A stretch of 64,000 bases of DNA from an uncultured Clostridium sp. (lineage in GTDB: Bacteria > Bacillota > Clostridia > TANB77 > CAG-508): assembly GCA_900554565.1 (NCBI GenBank), contig USHX01000002.1:1-64000 (forward strand), given 5' to 3'. Within the stretch, counting starts at the first letter, position 1; each line of letters starts with the position of its first letter. A model generated the notes under the pieces. The model worked only from the letters and a program-made list of their open reading frames with translations. It had not been told where the DNA came from and ran no database searches. Positions 44,466 to 54,169 of the stretch are shown here, piece after piece. The translations under genes were made by a program, and so were the position numbers.

Positions 44466-46133
44466 ATGACAGATATAGAAATAGCAAAAAACACTAAACT
44501 AGAAAAAATTGAAAACATAGCAAAAAAATTAGAAATAGAAGAACAATATTTAGAAAACTATGGGAAGTATAAAGCAAAAATTTCTAATAAAATAGAAGAA
44601 AAATTGGAAAATAAAGAAGATGGAAAGCTAGTTTTAGTAACAGCAATGAGCCCAACACCATTAGGAGAAGGAAAAACAACTGTATCAATAGCAATAGCAG
44701 ATGGATTAAATAAAATTGGAAAAAAGGCAATGTTGGCATTAAGGGAACCATCATTAGGCCCAGTATTTGGAATAAAAGGTGGAGCAACAGGTGGTGGACA
44801 TGCTCAAGTAGCACCAATGGAAGATATAAATCTTCATTTTACTGGCGACATACATGCAATAACATCAGCAAATAACTTATTATCTAGTTTAATAGATAAT
44901 CATATTTACTTTGGAAATGAACTAGGATTTAAAAAAGTTACATGGAAAAGATGTGTAGACCTAAATGATAGACAATTAAGACAAATAGAAACAGGTTTAT
45001 CTGGTGAAAAGAAGATAGTACCAAGACCAGACAAATTTGATATAACAGTTGCATCAGAAATAATGGCAATACTATGTTTATCAACAGATTTACAAGATTT
45101 GAAAAGAAATTTATCAAATATAATAGTTGGATATAACAATGAAAATATGCCAATATATGCAAGAGATTTAAAAGCAGAAGGTGCAATGACAGTATTGTTA
45201 AAAGATGCAATAAAACCCAATTTAGTACAAACATTGGAAGGAACTCCAGCATTAATCCATGGTGGACCATTTGCAAATATAGCACATGGTTGCAACAGTG
45301 TAATAGCAACTAAAATGGCTATGAAATTATCAGACTATATAATAACAGAAGCAGGATTTGGAGCAGACTTGGGGGCAGAAAAATTCTTAAACATAAAAGC
45401 AAGAAAAAATAATTTGGAACCAAGTGTGGTAATACTTGTAGCAACTATAAAAGCAATAAAATATCATGGTGGAGTAGAAAAAGAAAAAATTCAAGAAGAA
45501 AATTTAGAAGCAATAGAAAAAGGCTTAGCTAATGTATATAGACATACAGACAACTTAAAAAATAAATTTGGACAAAAAGTAATAGTAGCATTAAATAAAT
45601 ATAGCCAAGATATAGAAAAAGAAATACAGTTTATAGAAGAAAAATTACAAGAACGAAACATAGAAATGAGTTTAGTTGAAGGTTGGGAAAAAGGCAGTGA
45701 AGGCGCAAAAGATATTGCAAACAAAATAGTTCAAGTTGCAGAAGAAAAACCAAAAGCTAAATTACAATTAACATATGAAGATGAAGATTCTATAAAAGAA
45801 AAAATAGAAAAAATTGCAACAAAGATATATGGAGCAAAAGAAGTGGAATATACAGACATAGCCAATAGTAATATAGAACAAATACAAAAACTAGGATATG
45901 GAAATTTACCAATATGTATAGCAAAAACTCAATATTCATTCTCAGATGATGCAAAAAATTTAGAATGTAATGGAGAGTATAATATACATGTTCAAGATGT
46001 TGATTTAAAAGCAGGTGCAGGCTTTATAGTTGTATTGGCTGGTAAAATAATGACAATGCCAGGCCTACCTAAAAGACCAGCAGCAGAACAAATAGATATA
46101 GATGAAAATGGAGAAATAAAAGGATTATTTTAA
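44466..46133 (+). CDS. fhs: Formate-tetrahydrofolate ligase
   Basis: A 555-residue enzyme making 10-formyl-THF from formate, ATP and THF, a step of the Wood-Ljungdahl pathway and of one-carbon supply. P-loop TPLGEGKTTVSI (about 63-74), REPSLGPVFGIKGGATGGGHAQVAPMEDINLHFTGD region (about 95-130) and FGADLGAEKFLNIKAR (about 298-313) are complete. ATG at 44466 chosen for GAAGGAG seven bases upstream. Its product feeds fmt at 34.4 kb and purine synthesis. Confidence 0.97.
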   Translation: MTDIEIAKNTKLEKIENIAKKLEIEEQYLENYGKYKAKISNKIEEKLENKEDGKLVLVTAMSPTPLGEGKTTVSIAIADGLNKIGKKAMLALREPSLGPVFGIKGGATGGGHAQVAPMEDINLHFTGDIHAITSANNLLSSLIDNHIYFGNELGFKKVTWKRCVDLNDRQLRQIETGLSGEKKIVPRPDKFDITVASEIMAILCLSTDLQDLKRNLSNIIVGYNNENMPIYARDLKAEGAMTVLLKDAIKPNLVQTLEGTPALIHGGPFANIAHGCNSVIATKMAMKLSDYIITEAGFGADLGAEKFLNIKARKNNLEPSVVILVATIKAIKYHGGVEKEKIQEENLEAIEKGLANVYRHTDNLKNKFGQKVIVALNKYSQDIEKEIQFIEEKLQERNIEMSLVEGWEKGSEGAKDIANKIVQVAEEKPKAKLQLTYEDEDSIKEKIEKIATKIYGAKEVEYTDIANSNIEQIQKLGYGNLPICIAKTQYSFSDDAKNLECNGEYNIHVQDVDLKAGAGFIVVLAGKIMTMPGLPKRPAAEQIDIDENGEIKGLF

Positions 46134-46155
46134 CGAAGAAAAGGAAGGGCTAAAA

Positions 46156-47358
46156 GTGAAACAATTTTTTATTTTTGCAATAGTTGGTGCAGCAACAGGC
46201 ATATTAGATTTAATAGATTCAGCATTTGCTAATAACATAAGCCTAGATAGTATATGTGTAATGGCATCATTTGCAATATTATTATGGTTAATTAATGCTT
46301 TATGTCAAATTGGAGAATACGCCTACAATGTAAAACAAAAATATGAAAGCGAATGTTTTTTATTACAAGTAATATCAATTGTAATAGTAAGTCTTATCCT
46401 AATATGTTTTAGAAATCAAATACCATATTTGTATAAACTAACAGAAACACAATATAAATTGTTTAGTTTATGCCTTTTATATAAAGGAATATTTTTATTT
46501 GTTGGTAAATTAGAACATTTCTTTAGAAACTATGTACAAATGAAATGTATGAATAAGCATTTAATAACGGCAAATATTATATTTTATGTTACAATGATTG
46601 GATTAGATGCATTAGTAATATTTATGCATGGTGAATGTTACCATCTAGTTATAACAACAGGAATAGCAGACTTAATTACATGCCTATATTATATATTATT
46701 TTGTCATGTTTTTAGAGAATTTAAAATGCCAAAGATTAAGAACATATTAGAATGTATAAGAGTTTCTAAAGATATATTAATAGATAGAATACTAAGCAAA
46801 GTTTCAACTGTTATATGTAACATATGTGCTAGTCATTTAGGAACGCAAATGTATGCTATACATGGAGTATGTTATGCTGTGGCATCAGGAGTAGAAGAAA
46901 TAACGGCAGCATTATACTTAAATCAAATAGTAAAATTAAAAGACATTAAAAATATAGTAAAAAAACATGAAAGATGCCAAGAAATAGCTAAAAGTACATA
47001 TTTTCCAGCGGTTATTATGTGTTACGTAATAACAATAGGTATGGTTTTTCCGATGAAAGGTGAACTTAATACTGTGGAAGTTTTATACTTTTCACTTTTA
47101 TATGGTACACAATGTATGATGATTCAACTATATGAAAACTATAGGGCATTTTTGACAAGTTGTGAACGTACTGAATCTTTAAGGTTAGGCGGATTGTTTG
47201 GATTTATTGTTAGAGTACCAATTTCTTTAATTAGCATTTTTACACCAATTGGAATATATGGATTTGCTTTTGGTCCAGGAATAGACTTTTTATGTCGAGG
47301 AATCTTTTATAAATATAAAGCAAATAAATTATTAGAAAATTATGAAAATAGTAAATAA
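46156..47358 (+). CDS. MATE-like multi-helix membrane protein
   Basis: A 400-residue protein with about ten to twelve hydrophobic segments and an internal repeat of helices resembling the MATE/polysaccharide-exporter superfamily (ASHLGTQMYAIHGVCYAVASGVEEITAALYLNQ in the middle, about 237-269). GTG start, AAAAGGAAGG upstream. Shorter than typical MATE exporters (about 450) and no substrate motif recognised. Terminator follows. Confidence 0.6.
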   Translation: MKQFFIFAIVGAATGILDLIDSAFANNISLDSICVMASFAILLWLINALCQIGEYAYNVKQKYESECFLLQVISIVIVSLILICFRNQIPYLYKLTETQYKLFSLCLLYKGIFLFVGKLEHFFRNYVQMKCMNKHLITANIIFYVTMIGLDALVIFMHGECYHLVITTGIADLITCLYYILFCHVFREFKMPKIKNILECIRVSKDILIDRILSKVSTVICNICASHLGTQMYAIHGVCYAVASGVEEITAALYLNQIVKLKDIKNIVKKHERCQEIAKSTYFPAVIMCYVITIGMVFPMKGELNTVEVLYFSLLYGTQCMMIQLYENYRAFLTSCERTESLRLGGLFGFIVRVPISLISIFTPIGIYGFAFGPGIDFLCRGIFYKYKANKLLENYENSK

Positions 47359-47360
47359 TA

Positions 47361-47396
47361 AAAATCTGCCCACTAATAGTGGCAGATTTTTTGACA
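47361..47396 (+). terminator. Terminator of the asp23-fhs-MATE operon
   Basis: AAAATCTGCC ACTAATAGT GGCAGATTTT followed by TTGAC; perfect 10-bp stem with T run. Confidence 0.85.
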
Positions 47397-47438
47397 TGAA
47401 AATAATTTTAGCAATTTTATGTAATTTTTACCAAACTC

Positions 47439-47467
47439 TTGTTTTTATAAAATAAATATAGTATAAT
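47439..47467 (+). promoter_or_regulatory. Promoter of uvrA
   Basis: TTGTTT (47439-47444), 17-bp spacer, TATAAT (47462-47467). No clear LexA-type box is recognised. Confidence 0.6.
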
Positions 47468-47510
47468 AGCAATGTGTAAAAGCACAAAAACAAAATCTTG
47501 GGGGTAAAAA

Positions 47511-50343
47511 ATGAACGAAAAAATAACAATCAAAGGAGCAAAAGAACACAACTTAAAAAACATAAACTTAGAAATACCAAGAGACAAATTAGTAGTAATA
47601 ACAGGATTATCAGGTTCTGGGAAATCAAGTCTAGCATTTGATACACTATATGCAGAAGGACAAAGAAGATATGTAGAAAGCCTATCATCATATGCAAGAC
47701 AATTCTTAGGACTAATGGAAAAACCAGATGTAGAAAGAATAGATGGATTATCACCAGCAATATCAATAGACCAAAAAACAACATCAAAAAATCCACGTTC
47801 AACAGTAGGAACAGTAACAGAAATATATGATTATATCCGTTTATTATATGCAAGAATAGGAACACCATATTGCCCAAACTGTCATAAGAAAATAGAAAAA
47901 CAAAGCATAGATCAAATAATTGACAACATAATGAACCTAGAAGAAGGAACAAAAATACAAGTACTGGCACCAGTAGTAAGAGGGCGCAAGGGAGAATATA
48001 CAAAACAACTAGAAGGATATCAAAAAGAAGGATTTGTAAGAGTAAGAATAGATGGTGAAAACTATGAACTTTCTGATGACATAGAATTAGACAGAAAAAA
48101 GAAACATGATATAGAATTAGTAGTTGACAGATTAGTGATTAAAGAAGATATAGTAAGCCGTTTAACAGAATCAGTGGAAACAGCACTAAAACATGCAGAC
48201 AATCTAGTATTAATAGATGTAGTTGGTAAAAAGCCAATTTTATATAGCTGCAATTATGCATGTCCTGACTGTGGATTTAGTTTTCCTGAATTAACACCAA
48301 GAATGTTTTCATTCAACAATCCATTTGGTGCATGTCCAGAATGTACAGGGATTGGATACCTAATGAAAATGGATGAAGATTTAATAGTGCCAGACAAAAA
48401 TAAAACACTATATGATGGAATAAAAGCATTTGGATCAAGCACAATGAAAAAGGGAGACACAATGGCTAGAATGTATTTCGAAAGTATAGGAAAACATTAT
48501 GGTGTTGAAATAAAAAACAAAAAAATAAAAGACCTTCCACGTTGGTTTATGGAAAAAATCTTATATGGTACAGGTGATGAAGAAATCGATTTTGAATATA
48601 CTTCATATGCAGGAACAAGAAGATTTACAGCACCATTTGAAGGAGTTTTACCAACATTAGACAGAAGACATAATGAAACAAAATCACAAGGAATGAGAGA
48701 TTTTTATGAAATGTACATGACAAATTCTCATTGTACAGTATGTAATGGAGCAAGATTAAAACCAGAAATATTGGCAATAAAACTAGGCGACAAGAACATA
48801 AATGAACTTACACAAATGTCAATAAAACAAATAAAAGATTATTTAAACGGTCTAGAACTAAATAAAACTCAAAAAATGATATCAGAATTAATACTAAAAG
48901 AAATAGACCAAAGACTACAATTTTTAATAGATGTAGGACTAGAATATTTAACATTATCAAGAAGTGCGGGAACATTATCAGGCGGTGAAGCACAAAGAAT
49001 ACGTTTAGCAACTCAAATAGGTTCAGGTTTAACAGGAGTGCTATACATACTAGATGAACCAAGTATAGGATTACATCAAAGAGACAATGATAAATTGCTA
49101 GAAACATTGAAAAAACTAAGAGACTTGGGAAATACACTTTTAGTAGTAGAACATGATGAAGATACAATGTATGCAGCAGACCAAATTATAGATATTGGAC
49201 CAGGAGCGGGAACACATGGCGGAAGAGTAATGGCTCAAGGAACTGCAGAAGAAGTAAAAAAAGTAGAAGATTCTGTTACAGGTCAATACTTGAGTGGAAG
49301 AAAGAAAATACCAGTACCTAAAAAGAGAAGAAAAGCGTTAAAAACAAAAGTAATAGAAGTACAAGGAGCAACAGAAAACAATCTAAAAAATATAAGTGTA
49401 AAATTTCCATTAGGAGTATTTAACTGTGTTACAGGAGTATCTGGCTCACGGAAAATCAACATTAGTAAATGAAGTTTTATATAAAACAATAGCAAAAGAA
49501 TTAAATGGTTCAAATGAAAAGCCAGGAAAATGCAAAGCTGTAAAAGGACTACAAAACATAGATAAAATAATAAATATAGACCAATCACCAATAGGTAGAA
49601 CACCACGTTCAAACCCAGCAACATATACAGGAGTATTTGATTTAATAAGAGATATATTTGCAGCAACAGAAGAAGCAAAAATGCGTGGATACCAAAAAGG
49701 TAGATTTAGTTTCAATGTAGCAGGTGGGAGATGTGAAAGCTGTAATGGAGATGGAGTGCACAAAATAGAAATGCATTTCTTACCAGATATTTATGTACCT
49801 TGTGAAGTATGTAAAGGAAAAAGATATAATAGAGAAACTTTAGAAGTACGATATAAAGGAAAAACAATTGCAGATGTGCTTGATATGACAGTTGAAGAAG
49901 CATTACATTTTTTTGATAAAATACCAAAAATAAAACAAAAAATGCAAACACTATATGATGTTGGTTTAAGTTATATAAAACTAGGACAACCATCAACAAC
50001 ACTATCAGGTGGAGAAGCACAAAGAGTAAAACTTGCAACAGAACTTTCAAAAAGAGCAACAGGAAAAACATTATATATTTTAGATGAACCAACAACAGGA
50101 CTTCATATAGCTGATGTTCATAAATTAGTAGATATACTACAAAGATTAGTAGATACAGGAAATACTATAATAGTAATAGAACATAATTTGGATTTAATAA
50201 AAACATGTGACCATATAATAGATTTAGGACCAGAAGGTGGAGATAATGGAGGAGAAGTAATAGCTGTTGGAACGCCAGAACAAATTTGCAAAAATGAAAG
50301 AAGTTACACAGGAAAATTCTTAAAGAAATATCTAGAAAATTAA
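47511..50343 (+). CDS. uvrA: Excinuclease ABC subunit A, needing a +1 frameshift at CGG-A
   Basis: UvrA scans DNA for damage in nucleotide excision repair. Segment 1 (47511-49448, 646 codons) contains the first Walker A (GLSGSGKSSLAFDTLYAEGQ), the first zinc site (CPNC, then CPDCGF..CPECTG), LSGGEAQRIRLATQ and LDEPSIGLHQRD. It ends in GVSGS, where zero frame meets CGG (49449-49451) and stops at 49472. Omitting C49449 continues as GKSTLVNEVLYKT, completing the second Walker A, followed by CESCNGDGV..CEVCKGKRYN, LSGGEAQRVKLATEL and LDEPTTGLH up to 50343. The sum is about 943 residues, normal for UvrA. Confidence 0.88.
49446..49452 (+). other. +1 frameshift site CGG-A in uvrA
   Basis: Zero-frame TCA CGG AAA; required TCA (C) GGA AAA. 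Extra base C49449. The restored glycine is the last Gly of the C-terminal Walker A GxSGSGKST; the heptamer context TCACGGA is the same as at the first priA site. Confidence 0.9.
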
Positions 50344-50362
50344 ATTTAAAATATAAAAAGAA

Positions 50363-50394
50363 AAAAGACTAACTAAAATTATAGTTGGTCTTTT
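50363..50394. terminator. Bidirectional terminator after uvrA
   Basis: AAAAGACTAAC / GTTGGTCTTTT around a 10-nt AT loop, T runs on both strands. It overlaps the stop codon of the convergent gene. Confidence 0.8.
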
Positions 50395-51077
50395 ACTTCT
50401 TCACAGAATAGTTTTTCAAGTTTTCTTAAAAATCTAAAATAAATCTCTAATAAGTAAGAATATCTTTCATTTTTTGGAATGTCATGAAATTCTGTTAATA
50501 TTGCTACATAAAGATTTACTTTATTTCTATTAGGATGTTCGATACATTTGGAAATTGACTTTATAAATATATCATAGTCAAATTCTCCACCAAAAGTAAC
50601 AAAAATACTTATGACTAATTCATAAAGAGAAGCAAAACCTTTTGGGTTTTGTAAATGAGATTTAGCTTTTAACACTAAAAGCTCATTAAATGCGGCATTT
50701 CTCTTTAATGCTGATTCACGATCATAAGAGGTATTTGTATTTTGTCCATCAAAAAGATTAGTTCCAAAAATAAAATTTATTAATGGAGAAAAATATCCGA
50801 AACAACCAGAACAAGATGTGGAGAAATCAAATGCTCCATCTGCTAAATATTTATGAAGACGCTTTGAGCTAAAAAGGTCTTCATTACTTAAATAAATAAA
50901 GATTTTTTCAAATAAGAAATAAAAATCTTCATAATTGTAATCTCCTTTTGTTAGCTTATCAAAAGCATCATCTACAAAAATGTTAAGCCGTTCTTGTTCT
51001 TCTAAAGATATACCAAGTTCTTTAAAATATTCAACTTGATTTCCTGTGAATAGTTTTTTTGCTTTTCCGGGTGTCAT
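50379..51077 (-). CDS. Protein of unknown function, contains in-frame CGG
   Basis: A 232-residue soluble, helical protein without recognised domain; a CSGC pair occurs near residue 90. AAAGGAGA precedes the ATG. Codon 30 (plus-strand 50988-50990, EQERLNIF) is an in-frame CGG followed by C; a +1 shift there would meet TAG after five codons, so this frame must be kept. It and the 27748-28113 gene are the only genes where I saw CGG in frame without a compensating shift. Promoter visible upstream. Confidence 0.65.
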   Translation of the reverse strand: MTPGKAKKLFTGNQVEYFKELGISLEEQERLNIFVDDAFDKLTKGDYNYEDFYFLFEKIFIYLSNEDLFSSKRLHKYLADGAFDFSTSCSGCFGYFSPLINFIFGTNLFDGQNTNTSYDRESALKRNAAFNELLVLKAKSHLQNPKGFASLYELVISIFVTFGGEFDYDIFIKSISKCIEHPNRNKVNLYVAILTEFHDIPKNERYSYLLEIYFRFLRKLEKLFCEEVKDQL

Positions 51078-51145
51078 AGAACCATCTCCTTTGCATAAAC
51101 AATCGGAAAACCATTATATTCCTAATGGCTATCACTAAAAAAACT

Positions 51146-51174
51146 AGAAATATATTAACATGAAATAGCAGTAA
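51146..51174 (-). promoter_or_regulatory. Promoter of the 50379-51077 gene
   Basis: Minus strand TTGACT, 17-bp spacer, TAATAT. Approximate position; -35 is identical to those of the other minus-strand single genes. Confidence 0.5.
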
Positions 51175-51298
51175 AGTCAATAAAATATGCATAAACAAGC
51201 CCAAATTTAGAAATAATGTAAGTATTAGAATGTAGCAAAGTGAATTTTCGCAATTGATACTATATAGAAATAAAGATTAAAAGAAAGGGTGTTAAAAA

Positions 51299-52234
51299 AT
51301 GTATGATTTTAGAACAGATTTGGCAAATGAAAGAAGGGACTTATATGAAAAAGCAAATAATTTAGAGAATGGGATAGATGGAATAGAAAGCCAAAAAGAA
51401 GAGATTAATTCAAAAATAAAAATAGAGAGGGTAAAAATATTAGATGAAAATGGTGAAAATGCAATAGGAAAGCCAATAGGGACATATGTAACAATAGATG
51501 TTAAGGATTTAAAAATAGCCACTGAAGAAGAAATGGAAAAAGCAGGGGAAGTTTTAACAAAAGAACTAAAAAATATAGTGGATAAACATATTGGAAGTCA
51601 AGATGAAGTGTTAGTTGTGGGATTAGGAAACATATATGTTACGCCAGATAGTCTTGGGCCAAAAGTCATAAATGAAATAGAAGTTACAAGACATATAATA
51701 AATTATATGCCTCAATATGTAAAAGAAGGAACAAGAAAAATAAGTGCAATTTCTCCAGGAGTGCTTGGAACAACAGGAATTGAAACAGTGGAAATATTAA
51801 AAGGAATAGTAGATAATATTCATCCAAAACTTATAATTGTAATAGATGCACTAGCATCTAGGAGTATTGAAAGAATAAGTAGTTCTGTGCAAATTTCGGA
51901 TACAGGAATAGTACCAGGAGCTGGAGTTGGAAATAGAAGAAGCGAAATAAGTATAAAATCATTAGGAGTTCCGGTAATTGCAATAGGAATACCAACATGT
52001 GTAGAAACTGCAGTGTTAGTTAATGACAGTTTAAATTTATTTATAGAAAAACTGCAAAATGAAGCAAAATCAAATGATTATTTAAATAGTATAAAAAACG
52101 AAAATAATTATGAAGAAATAAAACAAATTTTAATGCCACGAGATTATAACTTAATTGTGACCCCAAAAGAAATAGATGGCTTAATAGAAAATATGAAAGA
52201 CATTGTAGCAATGGGAATAAATAATAGTTTGTAA
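51299..52234 (+). CDS. gpr: GPR germination protease
   Basis: A 311-residue aspartic-type protease that degrades small acid-soluble spore proteins during germination. FRTDLANERRDLYE at the N-terminus (propeptide and catalytic Asp region), VVGLGNIYVTPDSLGPKV (about 102-119), SPGVLGTTGIET (about 152) and GIPTCVETAVLVND (about 228) are diagnostic. AAAGGGTG precedes the ATG. The gene shows that the organism comes from a spore-forming lineage. Confidence 0.96.
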   Translation: MYDFRTDLANERRDLYEKANNLENGIDGIESQKEEINSKIKIERVKILDENGENAIGKPIGTYVTIDVKDLKIATEEEMEKAGEVLTKELKNIVDKHIGSQDEVLVVGLGNIYVTPDSLGPKVINEIEVTRHIINYMPQYVKEGTRKISAISPGVLGTTGIETVEILKGIVDNIHPKLIIVIDALASRSIERISSSVQISDTGIVPGAGVGNRRSEISIKSLGVPVIAIGIPTCVETAVLVNDSLNLFIEKLQNEAKSNDYLNSIKNENNYEEIKQILMPRDYNLIVTPKEIDGLIENMKDIVAMGINNSL

Positions 52235-52258
52235 ATTGTAGAAATTTATTAAAAAATA

Positions 52259-52287
52259 TTGCAAAAAGAGAATAGTTAATATATAAT
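52259..52287 (+). promoter_or_regulatory. Promoter of the 52324 gene
   Basis: TTGCAA (52259-52264), 17-bp spacer, TATAAT (52282-52287). Confidence 0.65.
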
Positions 52288-52323
52288 CGAATTGTAGAAA
52301 TAAATCCAAAAGGAGAGATAGAT

Positions 52324-53103
52324 ATGGACGAAAAAAAGAAAGAAGAAAAAGTATTAAATAGCGAAAAAGAAGTAAAAAAAGAAGAAGTAAAAGAAACTCC
52401 AAAAACAGAAACTAAAAAAGAAGAAAAAAAGGTAGAAGCTAAAAAAACAGAACCAAAAACAGAAGTAAAAGCTGAGAAAAAGCCAGAATTCAAGAAAGTT
52501 GAAGCAAAGAAAGTAGAAACAAAAAAGAAAGAAAAATCAAAAAATAAAGGTAAAAAAACATGGTTATCTAAAGCTTTAGTTGTAATAGTAGTTTTAGCAA
52601 TAGCAGCATTATTAACAGTAATGATAGTAACATCAAGTGATCCTAAAAAATCTACAGATGGTTTATTAAATAACTTAAAAGCAGGAGATTTTGAAACAGC
52701 ACAAGAATTTTTAAGTGGAACATCATTAGTAAATGATAATAATTTTGATGAAGAAACAGAGAAATTATTATTTGATAAACTAGAATGGAAAATAACAAAA
52801 ATAACACAAGAAGATGACAGTGCAACAATAGAACTAGAAGTAACAAACAAAAACTTCCAAACTATAATATCATCTTATATGCAAAAAGCTCTAAAAGCAG
52901 CATTTGGTGGTGAAAATGTAGAACAATCTGAAATAGAAAACTATTTTAAAGATGAATTAAAAAATGAACAAGTACAAAAAACAACAAATAAAGTTACAAT
53001 AAAAGCAGTAAAAGAAGATAAAAAATGGAAAATAGTAGCAGATGATGATTTAGTAGATGCACTATTACCAGGATTAAGAGATGCAGTAAATTCAATAGGA
53101 TAA
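52324..53103 (+). CDS. Membrane-anchored protein with Lys/Glu-rich N-tail and extracytoplasmic domain
   Basis: A 259-residue protein. Residues 1-78 are almost only K, E, T, A and V repeats (cytoplasmic tail), 80-102 form one membrane helix, and 108-255 a domain of the DUF4878/NTF2-like kind (LLNNLKAGDFETAQEFLSG at its start and EDKKWKIVADDDLVDALLPG at its end). AAAGGAGAGATAG precedes the ATG. Function unknown. Confidence 0.68.
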   Translation: MDEKKKEEKVLNSEKEVKKEEVKETPKTETKKEEKKVEAKKTEPKTEVKAEKKPEFKKVEAKKVETKKKEKSKNKGKKTWLSKALVVIVVLAIAALLTVMIVTSSDPKKSTDGLLNNLKAGDFETAQEFLSGTSLVNDNNFDEETEKLLFDKLEWKITKITQEDDSATIELEVTNKNFQTIISSYMQKALKAAFGGENVEQSEIENYFKDELKNEQVQKTTNKVTIKAVKEDKKWKIVADDDLVDALLPGLRDAVNSIG

Positions 53104-53105
53104 TA

Positions 53106-53149
53106 AAATAAACTTCCATGTATAGAAATATATATGGAAGTTTTTATAT
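53106..53149. terminator. Bidirectional terminator
   Basis: AAACTTCCATGTATA / TATATATGGAAGTTT stem-loop with T run on the plus strand and A run upstream; between convergent genes. Confidence 0.75.
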
Positions 53150-53152
53150 AGT

Positions 53153-54016
53153 CTAAAAAATATTTGGATTTTTCTTAGAGCTAGAACTATAAAGCCTACA
53201 AATATCACAATCTGTGCAAATAGTTACTTTTTCTTCAAATATAGCTTTTAATGTGGTTATAAATTCATCAATATAACAATCAATTAAATGAATATAAATT
53301 TTTTTAGGAAGAAGAGTTAACAGTGAATTTAAAGTATAATCATTAGAAGAAAAGCTAATGTCACTTAAATATTTAGTATTTAAAGCATCTTTTGAAACAG
53401 AAATAATTTCTTTATTTTCATCTAGTAAAATAGATTCTTCATTATTATAAATAATGTGAACCAGTTCACAGCCTGATTTTTGGGAATTAATATATAATCT
53501 TAAAAGAGAAATAAATTCTAAATATTCTTTTTCAATAATATAACTATTAACAGCTTCATTAACAACATTATCTAAAATTTCTAAGTAATTTTTAATTCTA
53601 AAATTTATAAAACCATGAAGGACAATTGACTTATTCTTTAAAAGAAATTCGTAAAAACTATTAAATAATGAATTTAGCTTTTTATCAAATGTATCATAAA
53701 AATCATTTCCAGTCATTTCAAAACAGAGTTCTAAAATTTGTTTTCTTTCATTAAAATCAAAGTAGAAATAATTAGCCTTTATAATACGCTCTAATAAGTA
53801 AGGTTCTAATTCATCAATAACTAATAAAGAAAGGATGGAACTTATCTTATTTATAAATAATTCATTATTATTCCCAGAGTAATGAATTATAACATTTTTA
53901 TAATGTTTGAACTTTTTACAACAAAAGCAAATGTCATCTAATTCGATAGAATCTAAATTATTTAGTAGATATTTAATTAAATCAGAATTATTTGTTTTTA
54001 TGCAAAGTGATTTCAT
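53153..54016 (-). CDS. Cysteine-containing protein of unknown function
   Basis: A 287-residue soluble protein with a CFCCKKF motif near residue 33 and CTDCDICRLY near the C-terminus (about 270), which together could bind a metal. The body is helical. AGAAAGGAGC precedes the ATG. It lies alone on the minus strand between terminators. No family recognised. Confidence 0.65.
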   Translation of the reverse strand: MKSLCIKTNNSDLIKYLLNNLDSIELDDICFCCKKFKHYKNVIIHYSGNNNELFINKISSILSLLVIDELEPYLLERIIKANYFYFDFNERKQILELCFEMTGNDFYDTFDKKLNSLFNSFYEFLLKNKSIVLHGFINFRIKNYLEILDNVVNEAVNSYIIEKEYLEFISLLRLYINSQKSGCELVHIIYNNEESILLDENKEIISVSKDALNTKYLSDISFSSNDYTLNSLLTLLPKKIYIHLIDCYIDEFITTLKAIFEEKVTICTDCDICRLYSSSSKKNPNIF

Positions 54017-54120
54017 AAAAAAGCTCCTTTCTAATAAAAATAGTATCTACTAAATATGCAAAACTTATACATTATCATATGATTGTTCTGAAAAAATGTA
54101 ACTTGTATAAAATACAAAAA

Positions 54121-54164
54121 TAAAAAATGAAATTTAAAATAAGTTTTTAAATTTCATTTTTTGT
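54121..54164 (-). terminator. Terminator of the GH57 operon
   Basis: AAAAAATGAAATTTA / TAAATTTCATTTTTT, a 15-bp stem that on the minus strand ends in T6. Confidence 0.8.
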
Positions 54165-54169
54165 AAGTA

